A stretch of DNA of 64,000 nt from Zoogloea dura. Its GTDB lineage: Bacteria > Pseudomonadota > Gammaproteobacteria > Burkholderiales > Rhodocyclaceae. The stretch lies in NCBI RefSeq assembly GCF_012927165.1, contig NZ_JABBGA010000002.1, positions 186,001 to 250,000 on the forward strand. Reading direction: 5' to 3'. Below, in pieces: positions 9,644 through 18,711 of the stretch (position 1 is the stretch's first letter; each line of letters begins with the position of its first letter). The notes beneath the pieces are model-generated. The model had not been told where the DNA came from. It was given only the letters and a program-made list of their open reading frames with translations, and searched no databases. Position numbers and translations under genes: made by a program.

Positions 9644-12600
9644 TCAACCGTAGATGACCTCCACCGCCTCGGGCGGCAACCATTCCCTGAGGCTCTCCAG
9701 CAGGCTGTCGTCCGGCCGCACCCTCCAGGCCGCCCCCAGGGGCAGATCACCCTCGGCCACGCCGTTGCGGTAGCGCACCCGGATCGGGCACTCGCCATCA
9801 CGGAACGGTGCCAGCACGCTCTGCAGGCGCTCGGCCGCAGCGGCAGCCCCGCCCGCAGTACCCACTTCGCCGTTCAGGCGGAGTTGCAGGACCCGGGCAA
9901 AACGGCCGCGGGCCTCGCCGAGGGTCATCAGCTTGTCGGCCACGATGCGGAAACCACCGGTAAAGTCGTCGTTGCTGACCTTGGCATCGACGATCAGCAC
10001 CTCGTCCACCACGATGCGCTGGCGGTTGTTGTCGAAGACCTCCGAGAACACCGAGACTTCCCGCGGGGTGGTGCCATCGTCCAGCAGGACGAAGGCGATC
10101 TTGCCCCGAGCGGTCATCTTGGCACGGACCTCCATCACCACCCCCGCCATGGTGATCAGGTCCTTGGAGGGCTCGACCTGCGCCAGCGGGCGCCGCACGA
10201 AGCGCCGCACCTCTTCCTTGAAGGCGTTGAACGGGTGGCCCGACAGGAAGAAGCCGATGGCCAGCTTCTCTTCCTTGAGCTTCTCCCGGTCGCCCCAGGG
10301 GCGCACCTTGACATAGTCGACCATCGGCCCGGCGTCTTCGCCGGGAATGTCGAACAGGCCGCTCTGCAGGGCGTTGGCCGCCTGCTGCTCGGCCGCCTCC
10401 ATGGCGATGCCGACCGTGGCCATCAGGGTGTGGCGGTCGGCCGGCTGGGTCGGGGCGATGGTGTCGAAGGCTCCGGCCCGCACCAGGGCCTCGATGACCC
10501 GGCGGTTGGCCAGACGCTTGTCCACCCGGCAGCAGAAATCGAAGAGATCCTTGAACGGCCCGCCAGCCTGACGTGCCGCCAGGATGGCCCGCACTGCCGG
10601 CTCGCCCACCCCCTTCACCGCCCCCAGGCCATAGCGGATGGTCTTGGCATCGGTGGGCACGAAACGGTAGTCGGACTGGTTCACGTCCGGCGGCAGGACC
10701 ACCACCTTGTTGGCGATCGTGTCCTCGTAGAAGATCTTGATCGTATCGGTGTTGTCCAGGTCGGCCGACATGGTGGCGGCCATGAAGGCCGCGCAGTGGT
10801 AGGCCTTGAGCCAGGCGGTGTGGTAGGTCACCACCGCGTAGGCGGCCGTGTGCGACTTGTTGAAGCCGTACTCGGCGAACTTGGTCATCAGGTCGAACAG
10901 CTGTTCGGCCAGGGCCGGGTCGTAGCCCTGCTTGCGGGCACCATCGGCGATGGTCTCCCGGTGCTTGGCCATCTCCTCCGGCTTCTTCTTGCCCATCGCC
11001 CGGCGCAGCATGTCGGCGCCGCCCAGCGTGTAGCCCCCGATGATCTGGGAGATCTGCATCACCTGTTCCTGGTACACGATGACGCCGTAGGTGGGCTCCA
11101 GACAGGCCTGCAAGTCCGGGTGGAAGTAGTCGATGGCCTGCTGGCCCTTCTTGCGCAGGATGAAGTCGTCCACCATGCCCGAGCCCAGCGGGCCCGGCCG
11201 GTACAGCGCCAGCACGGCGATGATGTCTTCGAAGCGGTCGGGGGCGAGCTTCTTGAGAAGCTTCTTCATGCCCTCGGATTCCACCTGGAAGATCGCCGTG
11301 GTGTTGGCGTCGCGGAGGATCTGGTAGGCCGCCTGATCGCCGAAACCCAGGCTCATCAGGTCTGGCCGCTTGCCGGTGAGGCGCTCGATGTACTCCAGGG
11401 CCAGTTCGATGATGGTGAGGTTGCGCAGGCCCAGGAAGTCGAACTTGACCAGGCCGACGCCTTCCACATCGTCCTTGTCGAACTGGGAGACCGGAGTGGC
11501 GTCCTCGCCATCGGCGATGTACAGCGGACAGAAGTCGGTGAGCTTGCCCGGTGCGATGAGCACGCCGCCGGCGTGCATGCCGACGCCACGGGTCAGGCCC
11601 TCAAGGGGCTCGGCCAGGCCCCACAGCTCCTGGATCGACTCGCCGTCGTTGCCGTCGGCCATCAATTCGTTGATCTGGGGCTCCTGCTCCCGTGCATCGG
11701 ACAGGGACAAAGGCTTGTTCTGCACCACCGGGATCAGCTTGGAGAGCCGGTCGCACAGGCCGTAGGGCAGGTCGAGCACCCGCCCCACGTCGCGCACCAC
11801 CGCCTTGGAGGCCATGGTGCCGAAGGTGGCTATCTGGCTCACCGCGTCCTTGCCATAGCGCTCGCGCACGTACTCGATGACGCGGTAGCGGTTGTCCTGG
11901 CAGAAGTCGATGTCGAAGTCGGGCATCGACACCCGCTCCGGGTTCAGGAAGCGCTCGAACAGCAGGGCGTAGGCCAGCGGATCCAGGTCGGTGATGCGCA
12001 GGCTGTAAGCCACCAGCGAGCCGGCACCGGAACCCCGCCCGGGGCCTACCGGCACACCGTTTTCCTTGGCCCAGATGATGAAGTCGGCCACGATCAGGAA
12101 GTAGCCCGGGAAACCCATCTGGATGATGGTGTCGGTCTCGAACTTGAGCCGGTCCTCGTAGCGCTGGCGCTGAGCCTCCCGGTCCACCTCGTTGGGGTAG
12201 AGCTCCTTGAGGCGCTCCTCCAGGCCCCGCTTGGCCTCGGCCACCAGGAAGTCGTCGAGGGTCATGCCCTCGGGGGTCGGGAACTGGGGCAGGAAGTTCT
12301 TGCCCAGCTGGATCGTCAGGGAGCAGCGGCGGGCAATCTCGATGCTGTTCTCGAGGGCCTCCGGGATGTCGGCGAAAAGCTCGCACATCTCGGCCTGGGT
12401 CTTGAAATATTGCTGCTCGGTGAAGTCCCGCGGCCGGCGTTTGTCGGCCAGCACATTGCCCTGGGCGATGCAGACGCGGGCCTCGTGGGCCTTGAAGTCC
12501 TCCGGCCGGGTGAACTGAACCGGATGGGTAGCCACCACCGGCAGGTCCAGGTTCGAGGCGATCTGCAGGGCTTCACGGATGTAACCTTCGGTGCCCGGAT

Positions 12601-13144
12601 GCCCGGCGCGCTGGATCTCGATGTAGAAGCCGCCCGGGAAACGCGCCGCCCAGTCGGCGGCGAGCTGCTCGGCCTGGCGGGCATTGCCGTTGGCCAGAGC
12701 CTGGCCGATGTCGCCATCCTTGGCGCCGGACAGGCACAGCAGGTCGCTGGCGCTGTCGACGGTCAACCAGTCGCGGCGGATCTCCGCACGACCCCGGTAC
12801 TTGTTCTCCATGTAGGCCCGGGTCAGCAGTTCGCAGAGCTGGCCGTAGCCCTTGCGGTTCTTGCTGATCAGCAGTACCCGGTAGGGCTTGTCCCGATCGG
12901 TGTCCTGGGTGATCCAGGCATCCACGCCGCAGATCGGCTTGATGCCCTTGCCGCGGGCGCCCTTGTAGAACTTGACCATGCCGAAGAGGTTGGCCAGATC
13001 GGAGATGCCAAGGGCCGGCATGCCATCGGCGGCAGCACGGGCGATGGCGGAGTCCACCTGCACGATCCCGTCGGAGATCGAATACTCGGTATGGAGACGC
13101 AGATGGACGAAGCGGGGGGAATGGGAGGCGTGGGTTTCAGACAT
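9644..13144 (-). CDS. dnaE: DNA polymerase III alpha subunit
   Basis: The replicative polymerase subunit. At 1166 residues it is close to the E. coli length (1160). An N-terminal PHP domain (HLRLHTEYSISDG) is followed by the PolIII palm, with the catalytic aspartates in PDFDIDF (about residues 404-410) and the GRGSGAGSLVAYSL motif. Then come the finger and tandem helix-hairpin-helix regions, and a C-terminal OB fold (ITMAGVVMEVRAKMTARGKIAF). It starts at the ATG at 13144 and lies 32 bases downstream of the CorC/HlyC-type gene on the same strand. Confidence 0.98.
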   Translation of the reverse strand: MSETHASHSPRFVHLRLHTEYSISDGIVQVDSAIARAAADGMPALGISDLANLFGMVKFYKGARGKGIKPICGVDAWITQDTDRDKPYRVLLISKNRKGYGQLCELLTRAYMENKYRGRAEIRRDWLTVDSASDLLCLSGAKDGDIGQALANGNARQAEQLAADWAARFPGGFYIEIQRAGHPGTEGYIREALQIASNLDLPVVATHPVQFTRPEDFKAHEARVCIAQGNVLADKRRPRDFTEQQYFKTQAEMCELFADIPEALENSIEIARRCSLTIQLGKNFLPQFPTPEGMTLDDFLVAEAKRGLEERLKELYPNEVDREAQRQRYEDRLKFETDTIIQMGFPGYFLIVADFIIWAKENGVPVGPGRGSGAGSLVAYSLRITDLDPLAYALLFERFLNPERVSMPDFDIDFCQDNRYRVIEYVRERYGKDAVSQIATFGTMASKAVVRDVGRVLDLPYGLCDRLSKLIPVVQNKPLSLSDAREQEPQINELMADGNDGESIQELWGLAEPLEGLTRGVGMHAGGVLIAPGKLTDFCPLYIADGEDATPVSQFDKDDVEGVGLVKFDFLGLRNLTIIELALEYIERLTGKRPDLMSLGFGDQAAYQILRDANTTAIFQVESEGMKKLLKKLAPDRFEDIIAVLALYRPGPLGSGMVDDFILRKKGQQAIDYFHPDLQACLEPTYGVIVYQEQVMQISQIIGGYTLGGADMLRRAMGKKKPEEMAKHRETIADGARKQGYDPALAEQLFDLMTKFAEYGFNKSHTAAYAVVTYHTAWLKAYHCAAFMAATMSADLDNTDTIKIFYEDTIANKVVVLPPDVNQSDYRFVPTDAKTIRYGLGAVKGVGEPAVRAILAARQAGGPFKDLFDFCCRVDKRLANRRVIEALVRAGAFDTIAPTQPADRHTLMATVGIAMEAAEQQAANALQSGLFDIPGEDAGPMVDYVKVRPWGDREKLKEEKLAIGFFLSGHPFNAFKEEVRRFVRRPLAQVEPSKDLITMAGVVMEVRAKMTARGKIAFVLLDDGTTPREVSVFSEVFDNNRQRIVVDEVLIVDAKVSNDDFTGGFRIVADKLMTLGEARGRFARVLQLRLNGEVGTAGGAAAAAERLQSVLAPFRDGECPIRVRYRNGVAEGDLPLGAAWRVRPDDSLLESLREWLPPEAVEVIYG

Positions 13145-13176
13145 CCCGCAATTTTACCCGTCCGCGAGGGGTGCTT

Positions 13177-14493
13177 TCACCCCTCGCCGGAGATTTCTCC
13201 GGTGGCGCCGTCGAGCCGGCTCACCAGCAACTGGTCGATGCGGTGGTTGTCCACGTCCAGCACCTCGAAGCGGTAGCCGGCAAAATCCACCCGGTCGGTA
13301 CGTCGTGGGATCTTGCGCAGGTGGTACATCATGAAGCCGGCAACGGTTTCGTAGTGCTCGCTGCCGCCCCCGTCATCGATGTCGAGCACGCGCATCAGGT
13401 CGGCAGCGGCGGTGGCTCCGTCCACCAACCAGGAGTTGTCATCGCGGCGCAGGATCTGCTCCTCCTGAACCTGCTCCACATCATCACCCACCAGGGCCCG
13501 GATGATGTCGTTGAGGGTGATCACGCCCACCACCAGCGCGTACTCGTTGATGATCACCGCAAAGTCGTCCCGCGCCTCGCGCAGGCGCTCCAGCACTTCG
13601 GACAGGGTCAGGGAGTCCGGCAGAGCCAGCAGCGGGTTGATCGGCGCATCCGCCTTCATGGACAGGGACTGGCCCGCCAGCACCCGGTTGAGCAGGTCCT
13701 TGGCATCCACATAGCCCACCACGTGATCGATGCTGCCGTCGCATACCGGAAACCGGTTGAAGGGCCGGCTGGTGATCTTCTGGCGGATGCTCTCCTCGCT
13801 CTCCTCCAGGGTGAAGAACACCACGCTCTCGCGCAGGGTCATGGCCGAAGGAGCACTGCGCACCTCCAGGCCGAAGACGTTCTCGATCATGGCGTGCTCC
13901 TGCTCGGCCAACACGCCAGCCTGAGCCCCCGCCTCCACCACCGCGATGATCTCGTCCGGCGTCACCGTGTCATTGCGGGCGGTTGGCACGCCAAGCAACC
14001 GGAAGAGCAGGTCGGCTGCACCGTTGTAGAGCCACAGCAAGGGCTGCAGCCAGCGGATCAGCAGGATCATCGGCCCGGCAATGGCGCTGGCCAGCCGCTC
14101 CGGCGAAGCCATGCTGAGGCGCTTGGGCATCAGGTCGGCAAACAGGATGAATAGGGAAGTCACCAGCACGAAGGACAGCGTGAAGGCCACGCTGTCCAGG
14201 TAGGCCTCCGGCAGCATGGGCCCCAGGAATTCGGTCAGCCAGGGCGAGAAGGCACCCTCGCCGACAATGCCGCCCATGATCGCCACGCCGTTGAGACCGA
14301 TCTGCACGAGCGTGAAGAAAGGCCCCGGCCGGGCCTGCAGGGCCAGCACCCGGGCCGCGCCCTCGTCGCCGCTCTCGGCCAGCACCGCAAGGCGCGACTT
14401 GCGCGACGCCGCCACGGAGATTTCGGACACCGAAAAAAAGGCACTGATGCCCACCAGCAGGACAATCAACAGGATCTGTTGCGTAAAGCCCAT
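13177..14493 (-). CDS. CNNM/CorB-HlyC family membrane protein with CBS pair
   Basis: A 438-residue inner-membrane protein of the 'hemolysin/CorC-HlyC' type, related to Mg2+/Co2+ efflux proteins. It has an N-terminal DUF21/CNNM domain (about 1-190) with about four hydrophobic helices and the SEISVAASRKSRL motif. A CBS pair (about 205-330) and a C-terminal CorC/HlyC FAD-like domain (about 345-430) follow. The start is placed at the ATG at 14493 because GGAGGGGG lies a few bases upstream. An in-frame GTG six codons earlier would have that ribosome-binding site inside the coding sequence. The rhomboid gene ends 23 bases upstream, suggesting one transcript. Ion specificity is unknown. Confidence 0.9.
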   Translation of the reverse strand: MGFTQQILLIVLLVGISAFFSVSEISVAASRKSRLAVLAESGDEGAARVLALQARPGPFFTLVQIGLNGVAIMGGIVGEGAFSPWLTEFLGPMLPEAYLDSVAFTLSFVLVTSLFILFADLMPKRLSMASPERLASAIAGPMILLIRWLQPLLWLYNGAADLLFRLLGVPTARNDTVTPDEIIAVVEAGAQAGVLAEQEHAMIENVFGLEVRSAPSAMTLRESVVFFTLEESEESIRQKITSRPFNRFPVCDGSIDHVVGYVDAKDLLNRVLAGQSLSMKADAPINPLLALPDSLTLSEVLERLREARDDFAVIINEYALVVGVITLNDIIRALVGDDVEQVQEEQILRRDDNSWLVDGATAAADLMRVLDIDDGGGSEHYETVAGFMMYHLRKIPRRTDRVDFAGYRFEVLDVDNHRIDQLLVSRLDGATGEISGEG

Positions 14494-14516
14494 TCCGCCC
14501 CCTCCAGGCACCGCCT

Positions 14517-15638
14517 TCAGCGGCCGCTGTCTTGCATCGATTTGCGCAGGCGGATCTGCAGCAGGATGTTGTCAGCCTGCACCTGCAGGCTACGGGAGCG
14601 CTCCAGCCAGACCGACTGATGGGTCTCCAGCGCCTGCACCAAGGCCTTCACCGCATCACGGCGGGCTGTCGCATACTCTATCAGTTCATCACGGTACCAC
14701 TCGTGGCCGGCGGGCGCCTCCCGCCAGGACAGCTGGGTGATCTGCCGCTCCCAGCGCACAAGGCACTCGTGCTCGAGCGCATCCCGCACAGCTCCCTCGG
14801 TGGCGCGCCTCTGCCGCAGCGCATCCATCAGGGAAGCCTGCTCCCGCAACAGCTCCTGCTCTTCCACGGAAAAACGCTGCAAGGTCTCTTGAAAGGCCGC
14901 GCCGATCTCGTGGCGTCGTACGACCTCCGGTGCCTGCTTCCACATCAAAGCCCCAAGCACGACCATCACGGCAACGCCCCCCAAAAGACGGGGTGAAAGC
15001 CAGCGCACCGGCTTCGGTGCCGCCAGCGGTGCCGCCATGACCGCACCGAGAACGAGCCCCGCAAGCAGCCCTCCCAGATGCGCAGCGTTGTCGATGCCCG
15101 GCAACGCAAAGCCGGCAAACAGCGAGTAACCGATGAAACCGAGGGTCCCGGAGCGCATCTCCTTGAACACCTCGCCCGGGACCGAACCACGCTGCACGGT
15201 GAGATAAGCCAGCAGCGCGCCATACACACCGAAGATCGCTCCGGAAGCCCCCACGCTGACCGGCCCCTGCTTCCACCACAGGCTGGCCACATTGCCAAAC
15301 AGTCCGGCCAGCAGGTAAACCAGGGCAAAGCCGGCCCGGCCAAAGAGGCGCTCAACCACCTGTCCCGCCTGATACAAGGCCAGCATGTTCAAACCCACAT
15401 GGAGCAGCCCTCCATGCAGAAACAAGGCTGTGGCGAGACGCCAGGCCTCCCCCTTCTGGACCAGCGGCGCGAAGTTCCCGCCAAAGCGAATCAACAGATC
15501 GGAAGGGATCTGCATCACACCATGCCCCAACAAGGCCAGCAACGCAAAAACCACACCGTTGACCAGCACCAGCGCCCAGGTCAGATCAGCCCGGGGAACA
15601 CGGCTGAACAACAAGTTGATGAATGTGTCGTAGTTCAA
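14517..15638 (-). CDS. Rhomboid family intramembrane serine protease
   Basis: A 373-residue membrane protein with the six-helix rhomboid core (about 19-205). The catalytic dyad is intact: Ser132 in GASGAIFG and His187 in AAHLGG. Asn84 lies in the LLHVGLNMLAL motif. Beyond the core are an extra hydrophobic helix (about 214-233) and a roughly 140-residue charged helical tail, unusual for bacterial rhomboids. The only start compatible with the first helix is TTG (15636-15638), with no convincing ribosome-binding site. A rarely used start or an upstream sequencing frameshift are both possible. Substrates are unknown. Confidence 0.88.
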   Translation of the reverse strand: MNYDTFINLLFSRVPRADLTWALVLVNGVVFALLALLGHGVMQIPSDLLIRFGGNFAPLVQKGEAWRLATALFLHGGLLHVGLNMLALYQAGQVVERLFGRAGFALVYLLAGLFGNVASLWWKQGPVSVGASGAIFGVYGALLAYLTVQRGSVPGEVFKEMRSGTLGFIGYSLFAGFALPGIDNAAHLGGLLAGLVLGAVMAAPLAAPKPVRWLSPRLLGGVAVMVVLGALMWKQAPEVVRRHEIGAAFQETLQRFSVEEQELLREQASLMDALRQRRATEGAVRDALEHECLVRWERQITQLSWREAPAGHEWYRDELIEYATARRDAVKALVQALETHQSVWLERSRSLQVQADNILLQIRLRKSMQDSGR

Positions 15639-15702
15639 GAGATTGGGATCACATGCCGATTGGCAACATCCGGATTATCGCATGCGCCCACTCCTTACCT
15701 TC

Positions 15703-16377
15703 TTACAGAAGCCCGCCGCTCCAGACGGCGCGCCCGACCAGCCGCAACCCGGCGAGCGCCTCACCAGACAGAAAGATCTCACGGAACACCGGGTTGTCAC
15801 AGCGAATGAAAAGGCCACCCTCCAGGTCGGACTGCAGACGCCGGATCCGCAGCCGCCCTGCGTATTCGATCGCATGAATGCCATCTCCACCAAGCGGCAC
15901 GGCCCGGGCATCCACAAGGACGAGGGCACCCTGCCGGATCGTCGGCGCCATGGAGTCGTCTTCCGCTGTGATACCCAGCAGAGCAACAGGATCAAGCCCC
16001 TGCCCCTCCAGCCAGGCGCGGCGAAAAGCCATGTCGGCCGGCACGGGGCCATTCCCTGCGGACGGAACAACGACAAGCTCATCTCTCGATACGCGGTAGT
16101 CGGCGGCCGGCTCGGCCAGCCGCTCCCGGATGGCCCCGGCAGCCCCTCCAGGGGCCGACCGCTCCTGCAGCCCCCTCCTCCCCGCCTCGAGGCGAAGCGC
16201 CAGTAACTCTCCGAGATCAGCACCGGTTGCCGCTGCGAAAACAGCGAGAAAATCGATATCCGGAAGCCGCTCGCCCCGCTCGTAGTTCCCCAATGTGTTC
16301 TTGTGAACACTCATGCGCAGCGCCAGCTCATCCAACGTAAGCCGACCTCGCACACGCCTGAGGGCTTCACCGATCAT
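15703..16377 (-). CDS. XRE-type repressor with S24 (LexA/CI-like) domain
   Basis: A 224-residue regulator. An N-terminal helix-turn-helix (about 13-52; LTLDELALRMSVHKNTLGNYERG) is followed by a linker and a C-terminal S24 domain. The candidate nucleophile is Ser142 (DDSMAPTIRQG). The position where the family has the catalytic Lys (usually VKRL) reads IRRL, with Arg179. Self-cleavage may therefore be lost; if so, this is a dimerising repressor not directly RecA-inducible. The start at 16377 has GAGAGG nine bases upstream. An in-frame GTG at 16422 is an alternative that would add 15 residues. No phage genes surround it. The upstream AT-rich region holds dyads suited to autoregulation. Confidence 0.88.
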   Translation of the reverse strand: MIGEALRRVRGRLTLDELALRMSVHKNTLGNYERGERLPDIDFLAVFAAATGADLGELLALRLEAGRRGLQERSAPGGAAGAIRERLAEPAADYRVSRDELVVVPSAGNGPVPADMAFRRAWLEGQGLDPVALLGITAEDDSMAPTIRQGALVLVDARAVPLGGDGIHAIEYAGRLRIRRLQSDLEGGLFIRCDNPVFREIFLSGEALAGLRLVGRAVWSGGLL

Positions 16378-16747
16378 TGCCTCGAGCCTCTCATCGTCCC
16401 CCTGGCCCCGGAGCCACAGCACGCAAAATCATCATTCCTCAATGAGGATCTACAAAAAACCATTTTTAATCGAAAAAAAGATAGATAACGCCAAAAAACC
16501 CCATCTTGACAATATTCTCAAGACATAAAAAACAACAATTGCATGATTGACCAAGAACACACAAGAAGGTGTAATCAGACAAACCTAGCGCTCTCACTAG
16601 TCAGCAGCAAACGCACCAGAGCCGCACCAGAACAACAATTGACGCCTACCGGAGGTTCCCTGCGCAGCGCCCGCCCAGGTACAGGTCTTACACAGCCTCG
16701 AAGCGGCGTTCAACCCTCCCCGAAAATGAAAAGCACATCCTGACGAA
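16378..16747. promoter_or_regulatory. AT-rich divergent regulatory region of the XRE repressor
   Basis: This 370-base stretch is far more AT-rich than its surroundings and lies between the repressor (minus) and the LysR-like gene (plus). On the minus strand a promoter is readable: -35 TTGTCA (16512-16507), an 18-base spacer and -10 TTATCT (16488-16483). A perfect 6-base dyad TCTTGA-N8-TCAAGA (16504-16523) overlaps that -35. A second dyad CCTCAATGAGG lies at 16437-16447, just before the repressor start. These are natural autorepression operators. Binding is inferred, not shown. Confidence 0.5.
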
Positions 16748-17173
16748 ATGCGCCATCGTCCCCTTATCGCCTGCAGTGTAGCGCTCACCGGCATTGGCGC
16801 AATGCCCACTTCATACGTTGGCACACTCATGCGAACCCATCCAGCCCCCTCCCCAAGCCCCGTCTCGCCGACTTCACTTCAGGACGACGGCTTTTTTTCC
16901 CTGCGGATCACGCTGCACACGATCGAACTGCTGGATGCCGTCGCCAGACACGGCAGCGTAGCCTCGGCGGCAGAAGCCCTGTCGATACCCTCCTCCACCC
17001 TTGTCACCGCCCTGCAAACGCTTGAAGCCAGTCTGGGCCTTACCTTGTTCTACCCAGGCAGCGCCCCGACACAGCCCACCCCCGCGTGCCGGGCGCTCCT
17101 GGCCGAAGGGCGCCTCCTCCTGCAGGCTCAGGCCATCGACGGCCCCCCGATCAGGCAGCGCCCAGGCCCGTGA
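16748..17173 (+). CDS. Free-standing LysR-type DNA-binding domain protein
   Basis: A 141-residue ORF. Residues about 52-115 match the N-terminal winged helix of LysR regulators (LHTIELLDAVARHGSVASAAEALSIPSSTLVTALQTLE). The usual effector-binding domain of about 200 residues is absent, and the reading ends shortly after the linker helix. I see no effector remnant in the 90 bases before the next gene. The start is uncertain: Met1, Met19 and Met28 are all possible, and the first 50 residues are low-complexity Pro/Ser/Thr. It is either a decayed LysR gene or a small DNA-binding protein. It lies directly upstream of a GGDEF gene on the same strand. Confidence 0.55.
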   Translation: MRHRPLIACSVALTGIGAMPTSYVGTLMRTHPAPSPSPVSPTSLQDDGFFSLRITLHTIELLDAVARHGSVASAAEALSIPSSTLVTALQTLEASLGLTLFYPGSAPTQPTPACRALLAEGRLLLQAQAIDGPPIRQRPGP

Positions 17174-17263
17174 AGAATTGCGCGCCGACCACTGCGATTC
17201 CACGCAAACATGAAGGCCGCCTGCGCTAATATCGTTCGCCTGACAGCCACCCGATGCGGCACC

Positions 17264-18310
17264 ATGATCCACGTCCTCAAGCATGTCGAGTCGATCACCC
17301 AGCACAGGGACAGGGCCCTGCTTGAGCTGGGCGTAGCGTCGGCACTTTTCGAGCTGGTCAAGGCGCAGGAGGTCAATCTCTACAAGGCCAGCCAGCACGG
17401 CGAGGAAACCTATCTCGCACGGGTCACCCACGTGGGGCAGGACGGCGTGAGCTATTCCCAATCCGAATTCGACGAGGGCGGCGAACCCCTACCGCTCCAC
17501 GACCGCCCCGAAATGATCGCCAGCGTTGAGCAGAGCCAGATCGTCCGGCGCCACGACACCGAGCGCAACCTCCATATCCACTGCTTCCCAATCTCGATCG
17601 ACAGTCGCGTCCTGGGCGTACTTGAGGTCGTCTGCGGCGCCCCCCTCGCCGACGACGACCTGGGAACCGCCGAGGGCTTCCTCGGGCTGTATCGCAACTA
17701 TCTCAGCCTGCTCGATTACAGCGAACGTGACACGCTCACGGGCCTGCTCAACCGCAAGACCTTTGACGAAAATCTGAGCAAGATCCTGGGCCATCTGCTG
17801 AGCAGCCAGGACGGCGATGCCGCCACGGCCCAACGCAGGCGGGTCCAGCACGATGAGGGCAATCACTGGCTGGCCGTCCTGGACGTCGACCATTTCAAGC
17901 GGGTGAACGACCAGTTCGGCCACCTCTATGGCGACGAGGTGCTGCTATTGCTGGCACGCCTCATGCTGGAGAGCTTCCGCCACCAGGACCGCCTGTTCCG
18001 CTTCGGTGGCGAAGAATTCGTTGTCGTGCTGCGGGCCACCTCGGAAGAAGAAGTAGCAACCGCCCTGGAGCGCTTTCGCAACACCGTGGAGAACCGTGAC
18101 TTCCCCCAGGTGGGCAGGGTCACGATCAGCATCGGCTATACGGCTGTACACGCCCGCGACTCCATTCCCGACATCGTCGGCAGGGCGGACGAAGCCTTGT
18201 ACTTCGCCAAGGAAAATGGCCGGAATCAGGTCTGCAGCTACGAACTGCTGCTCGGCACCGGCAAGATCATGCCCCGGGCTGCACCTGAAAGCGAGATGGA
18301 GCTTTTCTGA
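17264..18310 (+). CDS. Diguanylate cyclase with N-terminal GAF-like sensor
   Basis: A soluble 348-residue protein. The N-terminal region (about 15-160; FPISIDSRVLGVLEVVCG) looks like a GAF domain, and a GGDEF domain (about 175-330) follows. The active motif is GGEEF (248-252), with an I-site RHQD exactly five residues upstream, so it should make c-di-GMP and be product-inhibited. There is no EAL domain. I chose the ATG at 17264 (MIHVLKHVESITQHRDRALLE) because it begins the recognisable domain; an ATG 18 codons upstream is possible. A TAATAT near 17227 could be a -10 element. It converges with the small exported protein gene. Confidence 0.87.
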   Translation: MIHVLKHVESITQHRDRALLELGVASALFELVKAQEVNLYKASQHGEETYLARVTHVGQDGVSYSQSEFDEGGEPLPLHDRPEMIASVEQSQIVRRHDTERNLHIHCFPISIDSRVLGVLEVVCGAPLADDDLGTAEGFLGLYRNYLSLLDYSERDTLTGLLNRKTFDENLSKILGHLLSSQDGDAATAQRRRVQHDEGNHWLAVLDVDHFKRVNDQFGHLYGDEVLLLLARLMLESFRHQDRLFRFGGEEFVVVLRATSEEEVATALERFRNTVENRDFPQVGRVTISIGYTAVHARDSIPDIVGRADEALYFAKENGRNQVCSYELLLGTGKIMPRAAPESEMELF

Positions 18311-18322
18311 CGCGCTCCCGCG

Positions 18323-18709
18323 TCAGCGCGTGGCGGCCTGAGCCGGCAGATCCCGGAGCGACTGCTTGCGCTCCCCGTCAGCCGCGAAGATCAGGGCTTT
18401 CTGCTCATCGCTCAGCGGCCCCTTCAGATCCCGTTCGAGGGAACTGAAGATGCGGGCCAGGCGGTCCGTCAGACGCCCCTTGGCCGGAATCGCCCTGAGC
18501 ACCTGCTCACGGCTTGCCCCGGTGATACTCATCACCTTCTGCAGGAAACCCTCTTCAATGCGGCGGGTTTCAGCCTGAACGAACGCAGCCTGGACGGGCG
18601 TCAATACCATGGGAGCACCGGCCGGCACGGTGGGCGCGGCCGCCGCAGGGAACGCCGCCAAGCCCAGCAGAAGGACCGTGAGTGCAGCAGACAGGGAAAC
18701 TTGTTTCAT
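18323..18709 (-). CDS. Small exported protein of unknown function
   Basis: A 128-residue protein with a classical signal peptide: KQVSLSAALTVLLLGLAAFPAAA, with likely cleavage after AAA at about residues 22-25. The mature part is a charged alpha-helical protein of about 100 residues with no cysteines and no recognised motif. The gene ends 12 bases from the convergent GGDEF gene. It starts 2 bases after the quinone oxidoreductase stop, so it is probably cotranscribed with that gene. Confidence 0.7.
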   Translation of the reverse strand: MKQVSLSAALTVLLLGLAAFPAAAAPTVPAGAPMVLTPVQAAFVQAETRRIEEGFLQKVMSITGASREQVLRAIPAKGRLTDRLARIFSSLERDLKGPLSDEQKALIFAADGERKQSLRDLPAQAATR

Positions 18710-18711
18710 GA

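Noticed and set aside
13165-13186. 9-base hairpin between the CorC/HlyC-type gene and dnaE considered as a terminator
   Set aside because: It overlaps the 3' end of the upstream gene and has no T run on the minus strand. At most it is a minor structure within the transcript.
9884-13276. 1130-codon open frame on the plus strand
   Set aside because: It lies opposite dnaE. The minus-strand frame carries every polymerase motif; the plus frame is His/Gly/Val/Leu-rich antisense translation typical of GC-rich genes.
16378-16747. AT-rich stretch beside an S24 repressor considered as a prophage or genomic-island boundary
   Set aside because: No integrase, att-like direct repeat, tRNA or phage structural gene is present, and both flanks are ordinary chromosomal genes.
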